Of a stretch of 64,000 bases of DNA, positions 35,139 to 42,809 are shown one piece after another. The translations under genes were made by a program, and so were the position numbers. This DNA comes from CAVPOO01 sp963707015 (GTDB taxonomy: Bacteria > Pseudomonadota > Gammaproteobacteria > Thiohalobacterales > Thiohalobacteraceae), in NCBI GenBank assembly GCA_963707015.1, contig CAVPOO010000007.1, positions 1-64,000 on the forward strand. The letters run 5' to 3'. A model generated the notes under the pieces. The model searched no databases, was not told where the DNA came from, and saw only the letters and a list, made by a program, of their open reading frames with translations. The stretch's first letter is position 1; each line of letters begins with the position of its first letter.

Positions 35139-35882
35139 ATGTGCAGGCATTTTCTGTTTTGCTGGTGTGCAGGCATCCTGAGCCTGATCACCCAGACGGC
35201 CAGCGCTTCGATGTCGGAATCAGACTATGCGGCGGCGCGCGCCAGGCTGGTCGAGGTAATCGAGAGCGACGTGCGCGAGACCAGCGTGTATCTGGACACG
35301 GAGGCGCTCGATCCGCGTGTGATGGAGGCCATCGCCACGGTGCCCCGTCACCAGTTCGTGCCGGATGATCAGCGCGCCCACGCCTATGAAAACCGGCCCC
35401 TGTCGATCGGCCACGGGCAGACGATCTCGCAACCCTACATCGTTGCGATCATGACCGATCTGCTGAAGCTCAAACCGGGTGACCGGGTGCTGGAGATCGG
35501 TACCGGTTCCGGCTATCAGGCGGCCATCCTGGCTCCGCTCACAGAGACCGTTTTCACCATCGAGATTATCGAACCCCTGGCCAGACAGGCGCAGGCGCGC
35601 TTCAGGCGCCTCGGCTACGCGAACATCAGGTCCCGCATCGGTGACGGCTACTACGGCTGGGAGGAGCATGGCCCGTTCGATGCCATCATTGTCACGGCGG
35701 CCGCGGACCATGTGCCGCCGCCGCTGATCAAGCAGCTGAAACCGGGGGGACGCATGGTGATACCGGTCGGCGGGCGTTTTCTGACGCAACAACTGGTGCT
35801 GGTGAGCAAGGATGATGATCAGCATGTCACAACCCGCCAGATCCTTCCGGTGCGCTTCGTTCCCCTGACCGGTGAGCACTGA
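35139..35882 (+). CDS. pcm: protein-L-isoaspartate O-methyltransferase with export signal
   Basis: The 247-residue product has a hydrophobic leader (FCWCAGILSLITQTASAS) followed by a complete PCMT domain. Visible blocks are VPRHQFVPDDQRAHAYENRPLSIGHGQTISQPYIVAIMTDLL, the SAM-binding VLEIGTGSGYQAAIL and DAIIVTAAADHVPPPLIKQLKPGGRMVIPVG. It methylates isoaspartyl residues in damaged proteins. The signal-like leader implies a periplasmic form, which is less common than the cytoplasmic one. The start is uncertain: 35139 has only a weak GTGAG upstream, and 35097 is an alternative. It overlaps the next gene by 11 bp. Confidence 0.85.
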   Translation: MCRHFLFCWCAGILSLITQTASASMSESDYAAARARLVEVIESDVRETSVYLDTEALDPRVMEAIATVPRHQFVPDDQRAHAYENRPLSIGHGQTISQPYIVAIMTDLLKLKPGDRVLEIGTGSGYQAAILAPLTETVFTIEIIEPLARQAQARFRRLGYANIRSRIGDGYYGWEEHGPFDAIIVTAAADHVPPPLIKQLKPGGRMVIPVGGRFLTQQLVLVSKDDDQHVTTRQILPVRFVPLTGEH

Positions 35883-38331
35883 CCGCCAGCAGCGGCTTCC
35901 GATCTATTCGGTTGCCCTGCTCTCGGCGACGGCGCTCGCCTACGAAGTGCTGCTGATCCGGCTGTTCTCCATTATCCAGTGGCACCACTACGCCTACATG
36001 ATCATCAGCCTGGCCCTGCTGGGCTATGGTGCCAGCGGCACCTTCCTGGCGCTCGCCTTCAAGCCACTGCTGCGGCATTTTCGCGGCGCCTTCATCACCA
36101 ATGTCGCCTTGTTCGGCCTGGCCACCCTGGGCTGTTTCCTGGCCGCGCAGCGGATACCCTTCAACCCCGAAGAGCTACTCTACGATGCCGGGCAGTGGCT
36201 GAACCTCATCGGCATGTACCTGGTCTTGTCCCTGCCTTTCTTCTTCGCAGCCAACGCCATCGGGCTGGCCCTGGCGCAGTACCGTGACCGCCTGGCACGC
36301 GTCTACGCCGCCGACCTCATGGGTGCCGGCCTGGGCAGTCTCGGTGTCGTGTTGCTGCTGTTCGTGCTCTTCCCCATGCCGGCGCTGCAGTTGCTGTCGG
36401 CCATGGGGGTCGTCGCCGCACTGGTCGCGGTCTGGGAGACGGGTCTGCGCTCACGCGCCGCCTATCTGCTGCTGGCATGTCTCGCCATCACGCCGGCGAT
36501 CATACCGGCGACATGGACCGACCTGGCGATCTCCCCCTACAAGGATCTCAGCCAGACCTTGCGGGTCACGGGTACGCGTGTCGTGCAGCAGCAGTCCAGT
36601 CCGCTGGGCCTGATCAGTGTCGTGGAGAGCAGCGTGATCCCGCTGCGGCATGCGCCGGGGCTGAGTCTCAATGCCACGAGCGAACCCCCGGAACAGCTGG
36701 GTCTGTTCATTGACGGCAACGGCCCGTCCGCCATCACCCGGATCCCGGACGATCCGGCCGGGCTTGACTACCTCGATCAGCTGACCTCAGCCCTGCCCTA
36801 TCATCTCAGCACGCCGGCCAGCGTCCTGGTGCCGGGTGCCGGCGGCGGCACCAGCGTGCTGCAGGCCCTGCATCTCGGCACGCAACACATCGATGCGGTC
36901 GAACTGAATGCGCAGATCGTCGACCTGGTACGTGACACCTATGGCGCGTTCGCGGGAGACATCTATCGCGACCCGCGGGTGCAGGTTATCACGGCCGAGG
37001 CGCGCGGGTTTCTGGCCAGGGATGACCGGCGCTATGACCTGATACAGATCCCGATCCTCGACAGTTTCGGGGCGTCGTCAACCGGCCTGTATGCCCTGAG
37101 TGAAGACTACCTGTATACGGTCGAGGCCCTGCGGGAGTACCTGCGGCACCTCAGGCCAGGGGGCTTTCTGGCGATCAACCGCTGGGTCAAAATGCCGCCC
37201 CGCGATACGCTGAAGGTGCTGGCAACTGCGATTGATGCGCTGGAACGTTCCGGTCTGGAGGATGTGGCGCAGCGCCTGGTCGTGATCCGCGGCTGGCAGA
37301 CCAGTACCCTGCTGGTCAAGAACGGGACCTTCAGCCCCGAAGAACTCGCCGCAGTCAGGCGCTTCTGCGAAGCACGCTCCTTTGACCTCGTCTATCTTCC
37401 CGGCATGGCGGCGGGCGAGGCGAACCGCTTCAACCTTCTCCCCGCGCCCTACCTCTTTGCGGGCGCCACACAACTGCTCGGCAGTGCACGCGACGACTTC
37501 CTGGACCGCTACAAGTTCAACCTGCGACCCGCCAGCGATGACCGGCCCTACTTCTTCCACTTCTTCCGCTGGAGTACGCTCCCCGAGATCATCCGGCTGT
37601 ATGGCCAGGGCGGCGTGCCTCTGATGGACATCGGCTATCTGGTCCTGGTGGCGACGCTGGTCCAGGCCAGCGCCGCGAGTCTGATCCTGATCCTGCTACC
37701 CCTGTGGGTCTACCACCTGCAGCGGCGCCCTGATACACGCCGCGTGGGCCGCGGTCGTGTGCTGGTGTACTTTGCCGCCCTCGGCCTGGCCTTTCTGTTC
37801 ATCGAGATCGCCTTCATACAGAAACTCATCCTGTTTCTGCACCACCCGCTGTATGCCGTTGCCGTGGCACTAACGGCCTTTCTGTTGTTCGCGGGGCTTG
37901 GCAGCGCCTGGTCGCAGCGCTTCCAGGGGGCAGGCGGCAACCGCCGGCGCCCGCCCGGCATTGCATGGCCGGTTGCGGCGGTGGTCGCGCTCTGCGCGCT
38001 CTATCTGGCAACACTCGATAATGTCTTTGCCGAGCTCATGCAGTTACCGGACGTCGGCCGGGTTCTGATCAGCATCCTGCTCATAGCCCCACTCGCCTTC
38101 TGCATGGGTATGCCCTTTCCACTGGGACTGGCACAGGTCGGGCAGCATGCGCCTGAACTCATGCCCTGGGCCTGGGGCATCAACGGCTGCGCCTCGGTCA
38201 TCAGTACGGTACTGGCGACGCTCCTGGCCATGCACTACGGCTTTACGGCGGTGGTCGCCTGCGCAGGCCTGCTCTATGTGCTGGCCGCAGTGAGCTTCCC
38301 GAGAGCCCGCCCTGAGCCGAACGGCACTTGA
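35872..38331 (+). CDS. spermidine-synthase-like multi-pass membrane protein
   Basis: This 819-residue protein has about seven N-terminal membrane helices (residues 10-200), a central soluble domain with a spermidine-synthase/methyltransferase nucleotide motif (VLVPGAGGGTSVLQAL; HIDAVELNAQIVDLV), then several C-terminal helices (from about 590). It belongs to the fused MFS/spermidine-synthase group of unknown substrate. The start is a GTG at 35872 inside the end of the pcm-like gene, so translation is coupled. Whether it makes a polyamine is undetermined: the polyamine-binding residues are not evident. Confidence 0.8.
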   Translation: MSTDRQQRLPIYSVALLSATALAYEVLLIRLFSIIQWHHYAYMIISLALLGYGASGTFLALAFKPLLRHFRGAFITNVALFGLATLGCFLAAQRIPFNPEELLYDAGQWLNLIGMYLVLSLPFFFAANAIGLALAQYRDRLARVYAADLMGAGLGSLGVVLLLFVLFPMPALQLLSAMGVVAALVAVWETGLRSRAAYLLLACLAITPAIIPATWTDLAISPYKDLSQTLRVTGTRVVQQQSSPLGLISVVESSVIPLRHAPGLSLNATSEPPEQLGLFIDGNGPSAITRIPDDPAGLDYLDQLTSALPYHLSTPASVLVPGAGGGTSVLQALHLGTQHIDAVELNAQIVDLVRDTYGAFAGDIYRDPRVQVITAEARGFLARDDRRYDLIQIPILDSFGASSTGLYALSEDYLYTVEALREYLRHLRPGGFLAINRWVKMPPRDTLKVLATAIDALERSGLEDVAQRLVVIRGWQTSTLLVKNGTFSPEELAAVRRFCEARSFDLVYLPGMAAGEANRFNLLPAPYLFAGATQLLGSARDDFLDRYKFNLRPASDDRPYFFHFFRWSTLPEIIRLYGQGGVPLMDIGYLVLVATLVQASAASLILILLPLWVYHLQRRPDTRRVGRGRVLVYFAALGLAFLFIEIAFIQKLILFLHHPLYAVAVALTAFLLFAGLGSAWSQRFQGAGGNRRRPPGIAWPVAAVVALCALYLATLDNVFAELMQLPDVGRVLISILLIAPLAFCMGMPFPLGLAQVGQHAPELMPWAWGINGCASVISTVLATLLAMHYGFTAVVACAGLLYVLAAVSFPRARPEPNGT

Positions 38332-38649
38332 ATCAGTGCAGGAAGGGGTTGGGCACGCAGGGTGTGCCGGCAGCAGGCAGGACGTTAGAAATGCGTGGTG
38401 TTGCTTTGCAGCGCCGGGAGGTTACGCAAACAACGCCAACCCAGCCTGCATTTCGACGTAAGTAAACATGAACTCGGACACGCCCCGGGGAGGTGCGCCG
38501 CGGCCGTTGCAGAGCCGCGTTTGACCGCGCACGACTGACTGACTCGGGTCATGGCCCTGGACCAGCCTGTCGTGGTTCTATTCGGATTCGGGGTTTGTGC
38601 CGGCTGATGCGCTGCGGCCAGCCTCTGTGCGCAGGCTGGTCGAGCGCGC
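38332..38649. repeat. intergenic region containing a dispersed repeat copy
   Basis: No gene was seen. Bases about 38361-38468 (GTGTGCCGGCAG, AAATGCGTGGTGTTGCTT, GGTTACGCAAACAACG, CATTTCGAC) are a diverged copy of 63161-63266. It belongs to the common 'GGTGGGTTACGC...CTAACCC' class of bacterial intergenic repeats. Confidence 0.6.
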
Positions 38650-39273
38650 TCAGTATTCCTGTTCGCGCCTGACGATGGCGAGGCGTTCCTTGTGCGTTTC
38701 GAGCTCTGCCTCGAGCGAGGGGATCTCGGCCCTGGTGGCGGCCCGTTCGTCCTCCAGCTTGCGCAATTCGTCCAGCAGAATGACGCGCTGCTCGGTGGTG
38801 GCGCCCTCTGTCACCAGCTCGATACCCGTGTCTCGCATCTGCTTTTCAATACCGTTCAATCGCTTGCGCTTATGGTGGAGCGTCCGTTCAATGCGTTGCA
38901 GCTCGGCCTCCAGGTCATAGAGCTCGCGTCCATGACCGTAGGCATGCAGAAACTGCGGTTCCAGCTCATCGGCACAGATGCCGGCATAATGCTTGCCGCT
39001 GCGCCCCAGGCGGTAGCCGTTTCCGGGCTGGCAGTAGCGGTATGTCCCCTTCTCCCAGCCGCTGTGGTAGGCCTCGAAATTGAAGGCCACCCCGTGCCTG
39101 GCGCAGGCCTTGCGGTGCTCGCCGATGCGGGCCTCCGGCCGGCCCTGAACGCCATCCTCATAGCCGATGGTGTACCAGTCCGCCATCTGGCATTCATCCT
39201 TCGACAGGCCCGAGGCGCAGCCTGCAATCAACAGGGCAAGCGCCGCTGTCGCCAACATCCGTTTGTGGTTCAT
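38650..39273 (-). CDS. DUF2799-family lipoprotein
   Basis: The 207-residue product has a lipoprotein signal with lipobox IAGC (MLATAALALLIAGCASG). It has the DUF2799 core: CQMADWYTIGYEDGVQGRP, CARHGVAFNFEAYHSGWEKGTYRYC, NGYRLGRSGKHYAGIC and EPQFLHAYGHGRELY. A long C-terminal coiled coil (about residues 120-205) follows. Function unknown; it is probably anchored to the envelope. The start at 39273 fits the lipoprotein signal; longer frames upstream do not. Confidence 0.82.
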   Translation of the reverse strand: MNHKRMLATAALALLIAGCASGLSKDECQMADWYTIGYEDGVQGRPEARIGEHRKACARHGVAFNFEAYHSGWEKGTYRYCQPGNGYRLGRSGKHYAGICADELEPQFLHAYGHGRELYDLEAELQRIERTLHHKRKRLNGIEKQMRDTGIELVTEGATTEQRVILLDELRKLEDERAATRAEIPSLEAELETHKERLAIVRREQEY

Positions 39274-39714
39274 GATGAGGTTTGTCTCTTGCACTTGGAA
39301 CTCTCCTGCACACGCCCTTCCCTGTGTCCCGCCAGCAGGAGGCGTGGCTGACGTGTGCAAGCCTATCGGCCGGCCACATCTCAACTTGATCAAGGCAAAA
39401 CATGAGGGCGATCATGTCAGGTCACTAGGAACCGCCCGGCACAGACCCGTCGCGAAAACCCGCCATGAACCGCGGCCCGGCCCCTTTGAGAACCGCTTTA
39501 TCCTGTAGCCGAACCGCCATCCCTCAGTGAAGGCGAAGACAAAAACAGGTTGAGTTGGCTGAGTGCGAGCGCGTCAGGCTCCGGCGGCCGGCAACCATGC
39601 CACCGGCTGCTGTTTGGCCCGCTGTACTGCACGCCGTTTGATCCTGACTGCGCGCTGGCCAGGCCCCTTATGGACTGCCGGCCGGAAGATGCTGCGTACG
39701 CTCTGCGACCGGTA
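39274..39714. other. intergenic region, nothing recognised
   Basis: No frame with recognisable product, ribosome site or RNA structure was found. It should contain the promoter of the DUF2799 lipoprotein gene. Confidence 0.45.
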
Positions 39715-40047
39715 TCAGCCGGTACTCCAGGCGCGGGGACGTTGCATGCCGGCGATCTTGCACGCCTGCTTCACATAGCCGTAGGGAAACAGCTGAAACA
39801 GGTGTTGTTTCGCGTCCTTTTTCTCGAAGCCCTGTTCCCTGACGAGGAAATCAACCACATGGCGGACATCGGGTGCCACCCGGTGCTCTGACCAGTATTC
39901 GCGCATGAAGTGGAGAACCGGCCAGTAGGCCGAGCCCAGTTCTATGCCCTCTTGCGCCGCCAGTGCGCGGGCCTGGGACTCGTCCCAGTTCTCCGGGTCG
40001 ATCAGATAGCCTTCTGCATCGTACGTAATCTGAGTCTCGGTGTTCAT
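39715..40047 (-). CDS. DsrC/TusE-family sulfur-carrier-like protein with a single C-terminal Cys
   Basis: This 110-residue protein matches the DsrC/TusE fold: YLIDPENWDESQARALAAQEGIEL, YWPVLHFMREYWSEH, HVVDFLVREQGF and the C-terminal arm LFPYGYVKQACKIAGMQRPRAWSTG. The arm retains one Cys (QACKIAG, the CysB position), but the penultimate Cys of true DsrC is replaced by an RAWSTG ending, so the trisulfide chemistry of dissimilatory DsrC is not possible. Relatives with this ending are regarded as DsrC-like or TusE-like proteins of uncertain role. The start at 40047 has GGGAG upstream. It is divergent from a LysR regulator. Confidence 0.8.
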   Translation of the reverse strand: MNTETQITYDAEGYLIDPENWDESQARALAAQEGIELGSAYWPVLHFMREYWSEHRVAPDVRHVVDFLVREQGFEKKDAKQHLFQLFPYGYVKQACKIAGMQRPRAWSTG

Positions 40048-40112
40048 GGCGCGTCTCCCGTTCCCACATTTCCCGGATCTCACCATAGAATGGCGCTTGT
40101 ATACCAGTCAAA

Positions 40113-40150
40113 CGATATTATTTTGTTTATAATATCGATTATTTCGATAT
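40113..40150. promoter_or_regulatory. AT-rich palindromic operator between the DsrC-like and LysR genes
   Basis: Two overlapping dyads are seen: CGATATTAT (40113-40121) with ATAATATCG (40129-40137), and ATATCGA (40132-40138) with TCGATAT (40144-40150). The second contains a T-N11-A core (T40135 to A40147), the usual LysR-type binding pattern. The site lies 13 bp before the LysR start in an otherwise GC-rich region. It is a likely autoregulatory site also controlling the divergent DsrC-like gene. Confidence 0.65.
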
Positions 40151-40163
40151 AAAAACCCGGCAT

Positions 40164-41024
40164 ATGGATATCGACCAGACTCGCACCTTTCTCGCCATCA
40201 CAGCGCACGGCAGCTTCCTCGAGGCTGCCCGTCAGCTGCACTTGACGCAGTCCACCGTCAGCGCGCGGATCCGGCGGCTGGAAGACGAACTCGGCACCCG
40301 CCTGTTCGTGCGCAACCGCGCCGGCGCCAGCCTCACACCCGCCGGCCGTCGGTTCCTCGGCTACGCCAAGCGTCTGGTACTCACCGCCGATCAGGCCCGA
40401 GACGACGTGGGCCTGCCGGAACGCTACCGTGCCAGCATCCGCATCGGCGGACGCATCGCCTTGTGGGAGGGGTTTCTGCCCCAGTGGGTAGGCTGGATGC
40501 GGCGCAGGGCCACCGATGTCGTCATACGCAGCGAGATTGGCTTCGAGGAGGACCTCATGCGAAGGCTGATCGAAGGCACGCTGGACATAGGCCTGATGTA
40601 CACACCGAGCCACAGCCCCGGTCTGGTCGTCGAACGTCTCTTCGACGAAACCCTGGTGCTGGTGAGCACCCGTCCCGACGATACGGGCCCGGGCAAGGAT
40701 TACATCTATATCGAGTGGGGGCCGGGCTTCTACGCTCAGCATGCGCAGAGCTATCCCGACCTCGAGCGTCCGCCGCAGATAGCCAATATCGGCTGGCTCG
40801 GCATCCAGATCGCGCTCGCCAACGGCGGCAGCTGCTTCCTGCCTGCCCGCATGGCCGCGTCCTTCATCGCCGCCGGTCGTTTACACCGCGTACCGGGATC
40901 CCCGGAGTACGTTCACTCTGCTTACATGGTCTATCCTCGCGAAAGCGACAGCCCGGTGTTGGAACAAGCGGTGGAAGGATTACGTCAGCTGGCGACAACG
41001 GAGCGCACGGCGCACGGGGCATGA
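40164..41024 (+). CDS. LysR-family transcriptional regulator
   Basis: This 286-residue protein has an N-terminal winged HTH (residues 1-60: TFLAITAHGSFLEAARQLHLTQSTVSARIRRLEDELGTRLFVRN) and a periplasmic-binding-protein-like effector domain (SIRIGGRIALW, DLMRRLIEGTLDIGLMYTPS). Divergent orientation from the DsrC-like gene and a dyad operator between them suggest it regulates that gene. The effector is unknown. Confidence 0.93.
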   Translation: MDIDQTRTFLAITAHGSFLEAARQLHLTQSTVSARIRRLEDELGTRLFVRNRAGASLTPAGRRFLGYAKRLVLTADQARDDVGLPERYRASIRIGGRIALWEGFLPQWVGWMRRRATDVVIRSEIGFEEDLMRRLIEGTLDIGLMYTPSHSPGLVVERLFDETLVLVSTRPDDTGPGKDYIYIEWGPGFYAQHAQSYPDLERPPQIANIGWLGIQIALANGGSCFLPARMAASFIAAGRLHRVPGSPEYVHSAYMVYPRESDSPVLEQAVEGLRQLATTERTAHGA

Positions 41025-41255
41025 TCGCCGTACGCGGCCGTTCTGAACCCGAAACCTCCATTCGAGTATCGCTGTCGCTCCTCAGCCACTGATAAGCGGC
41101 TGCTGCGATTCCGTTGCTGGCGCGCCTTTCCAACAGGTTATTCCACTCAGTGCCAGGCTGTACCAGGCTGTACCAGCACGCCTGTGGCGTTTTAATACGC
41201 GCGATAACAGGCGCAAACGTACCTCGGATTCTCACCGGGCTATAGCAACAGCAAA

Positions 41256-41443
41256 TGTGAGTTGTAAGCACGACACTTTCGGGCTAGGGTCGCAGCATGG
41301 CGCGGCAGAAACACAGCGCAGTTCTGCGACCGGGCCATAACTGCTGGCGCAGAGAACAGGCGGAGCGGGTCGCCATTGCAGTCGATGGTGAGGCCTATTT
41401 CCGCGCCGTTCGCGAAGCGATTCTCCGCGCCAGGCGCTCGGTG
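41256..41443 (+). pseudogene. duplicated 5' fragment of the PLD/VTT gene (left 188-bp repeat)
   Basis: These 188 bp match 47737-47924 without gaps and with about ten substitutions. They comprise the 5' flank and the first 49 codons of the phospholipase-D-like gene. The frame starts at 41297 (MARQKHSAVLRPGHNCWRREQAERV) and stays in register up to ARRSV, where sequence homologous to an IS30 element begins abruptly. It is the left boundary of a 6.3 kb island. Confidence 0.85.
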
Positions 41444-42312
41444 AATGGCGTTCAACCAGTGTCGCAATATAAGAATTAGCGAAACCCGCAATGAGATCGC
41501 CTTCCCAATGACCGGGCACCGCCCGATCTTCGACCTCCGGTGGTCGATCCGCAATGGGAACGGCATCGACGATCTGACCCCGCCGCAGTCCTCGCCGGCT
41601 GCTGTGCTTTGGCTTACGAAATGTGCGCCGGGTACGTAAATGCTGCTGAAGCTCCTATTTAAGTACCTCTCGCGCCTGAGTGAAAATACTTCTGTAAATG
41701 GTTTCATGCGAGACATGCAGAGTCTCATCGTCAGGATAGGCAGGTCTTAGCCAGCCTAATATCTGTTCCGGAGACCAATCTAGAGCCAGCTTGCTTGCCA
41801 CTAGACGCCTGAGCTTACCATTCTGTGCGAGCCGGCATAATTTGGGGCGACCTGTGCGAGCCGGCATAATTTGGGGCGACATGATCGCTCCCAAGCCGCC
41901 TGTTCCGCCTGGGCCGCACGATAGCGACGTCGGCCGTCGTTGCGGGCAATCTCACGGCTGATTGTCGATGGCGTGCGCTGTAGCGCTCTGGCAATCTGGC
42001 GCATCGAGTGCCCGGCCGCCAGGCCACGAGAGATCTCCTCGCGCTCCGGCCAGTGTCAGTGCGCTCGAAGAGCGTCTGCGAAGCGGCGGTGGGAAGGCAC
42101 CGTGCGCTTTCAAGACGCCAAAAACCGATGCCAGGAACTTGCCGATGGCGCGGCTAATATCGTGAATCGACTCCCCCCTCGCGTCGACCATGCCAAAGTT
42201 CCGCCTCCTGGGTATCCGTCATGCCCCATCTGCCTGGTTGTGCCATACCATATCCCTCCAAGTTCTTGATTGAACTATAGGGTGTCGCACTGACCAGTTG
42301 AATCCACCGCAG
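41444..42312 (-). mobile_element. decayed IS30-family insertion sequence
   Basis: On the minus strand the remnants of an IS30 transposase can be read in order. They are a start at about 42246 with GGAGGG upstream, ESIHDISRAIGK, an HTH in EREEISRGLAAGHSMRQIARALQRTPSTISREIARN, then WSPEQILGWL...HVSHETIYRSIF and VPGHWEGDLIAGFANSYIATLVER. The reading frame is broken by two apparent +1 shifts near the N-terminus, a 29-bp tandem duplication (41823-41880) and a TAG in EVLK*ELQQH. The C-terminal third is missing: the homology stops at the junction with the PLD fragment. The upstream end near 42281-42312 (GGTGTCGCACTGACCAGTTG) resembles an IS30 terminal repeat. Not functional. Confidence 0.85.
41823..41880. 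repeat. 29-bp perfect tandem duplication inside the IS30 remnant
   Basis: Two identical 29-bp units (41823-41851, 41852-41880), each beginning CTGTGCGAGCCGGCATAATT. Deleting one unit joins ...AAWERSCRPKLCRLAQ directly to NGKLRRLVASKLALDW in one frame. The duplication is therefore the frameshifting lesion at this point. Confidence 0.9.
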
Positions 42313-42809
42313 CTAAACGACGAGTTTGGGTCGCGATCAGTCATGCAGTGGCTTAGCAGCGTTGCGTTGCTTTTCTTCGCACCATACCAACCAACCCGAT
42401 CAGGCCAGAGGCTCGGTTATTCGAATGGGGCATTGAGAGAATCAACGGCAGATCGCAATGATCGATAGGAGTTTATTTGACGCGAATGTTGGCGGAGGCA
42501 TTTCTATTCCGGCGAGAAGCGTGCCGAATAGCAACAAATCAATACGCCTATGGCGGCATCCAAAAAGGATTTCGCTTGATTTGGATCACGCAACTTTGCC
42601 TCTCAGGTAAGGTCGAGTAGCTGTACTATAATAACTAAGGTGCCAAAAACGCGAGCTTCCTCCTTCGCAGCGCTCGCTAATAACGACATTAAAAGAGACG
42701 TTTCTGTGCAAGTTATAAACGCGTGGGGGCCGCATCACCTTCCATTTCGCTACGTTCCTTCCCCCATTTGTTTGGCCTCTCTATTTTACCGATACAAGAA
42801 AATCTTGAT
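42313..42809. other. lower-GC region upstream of the Gly-rich protein gene
   Basis: No gene was recognised. It is AT-richer than the surroundings. CTGTACTATAATAACT near 42617-42634 contains TATAAT and may be the -10 element of the Gly-rich protein gene. Confidence 0.5.

Noticed and set aside
39550..39891. 113-codon plus-strand ORF overlapping the DsrC-like gene
   Set aside because: It is antisense to a conserved protein over half its length, with no ribosome site and no motif.
39715..40047. Assignment as the dissimilatory sulfur-oxidation protein DsrC
   Set aside because: The penultimate Cys needed for DsrC trisulfide chemistry is missing, and no dsrAB or other dsr genes are in the window.
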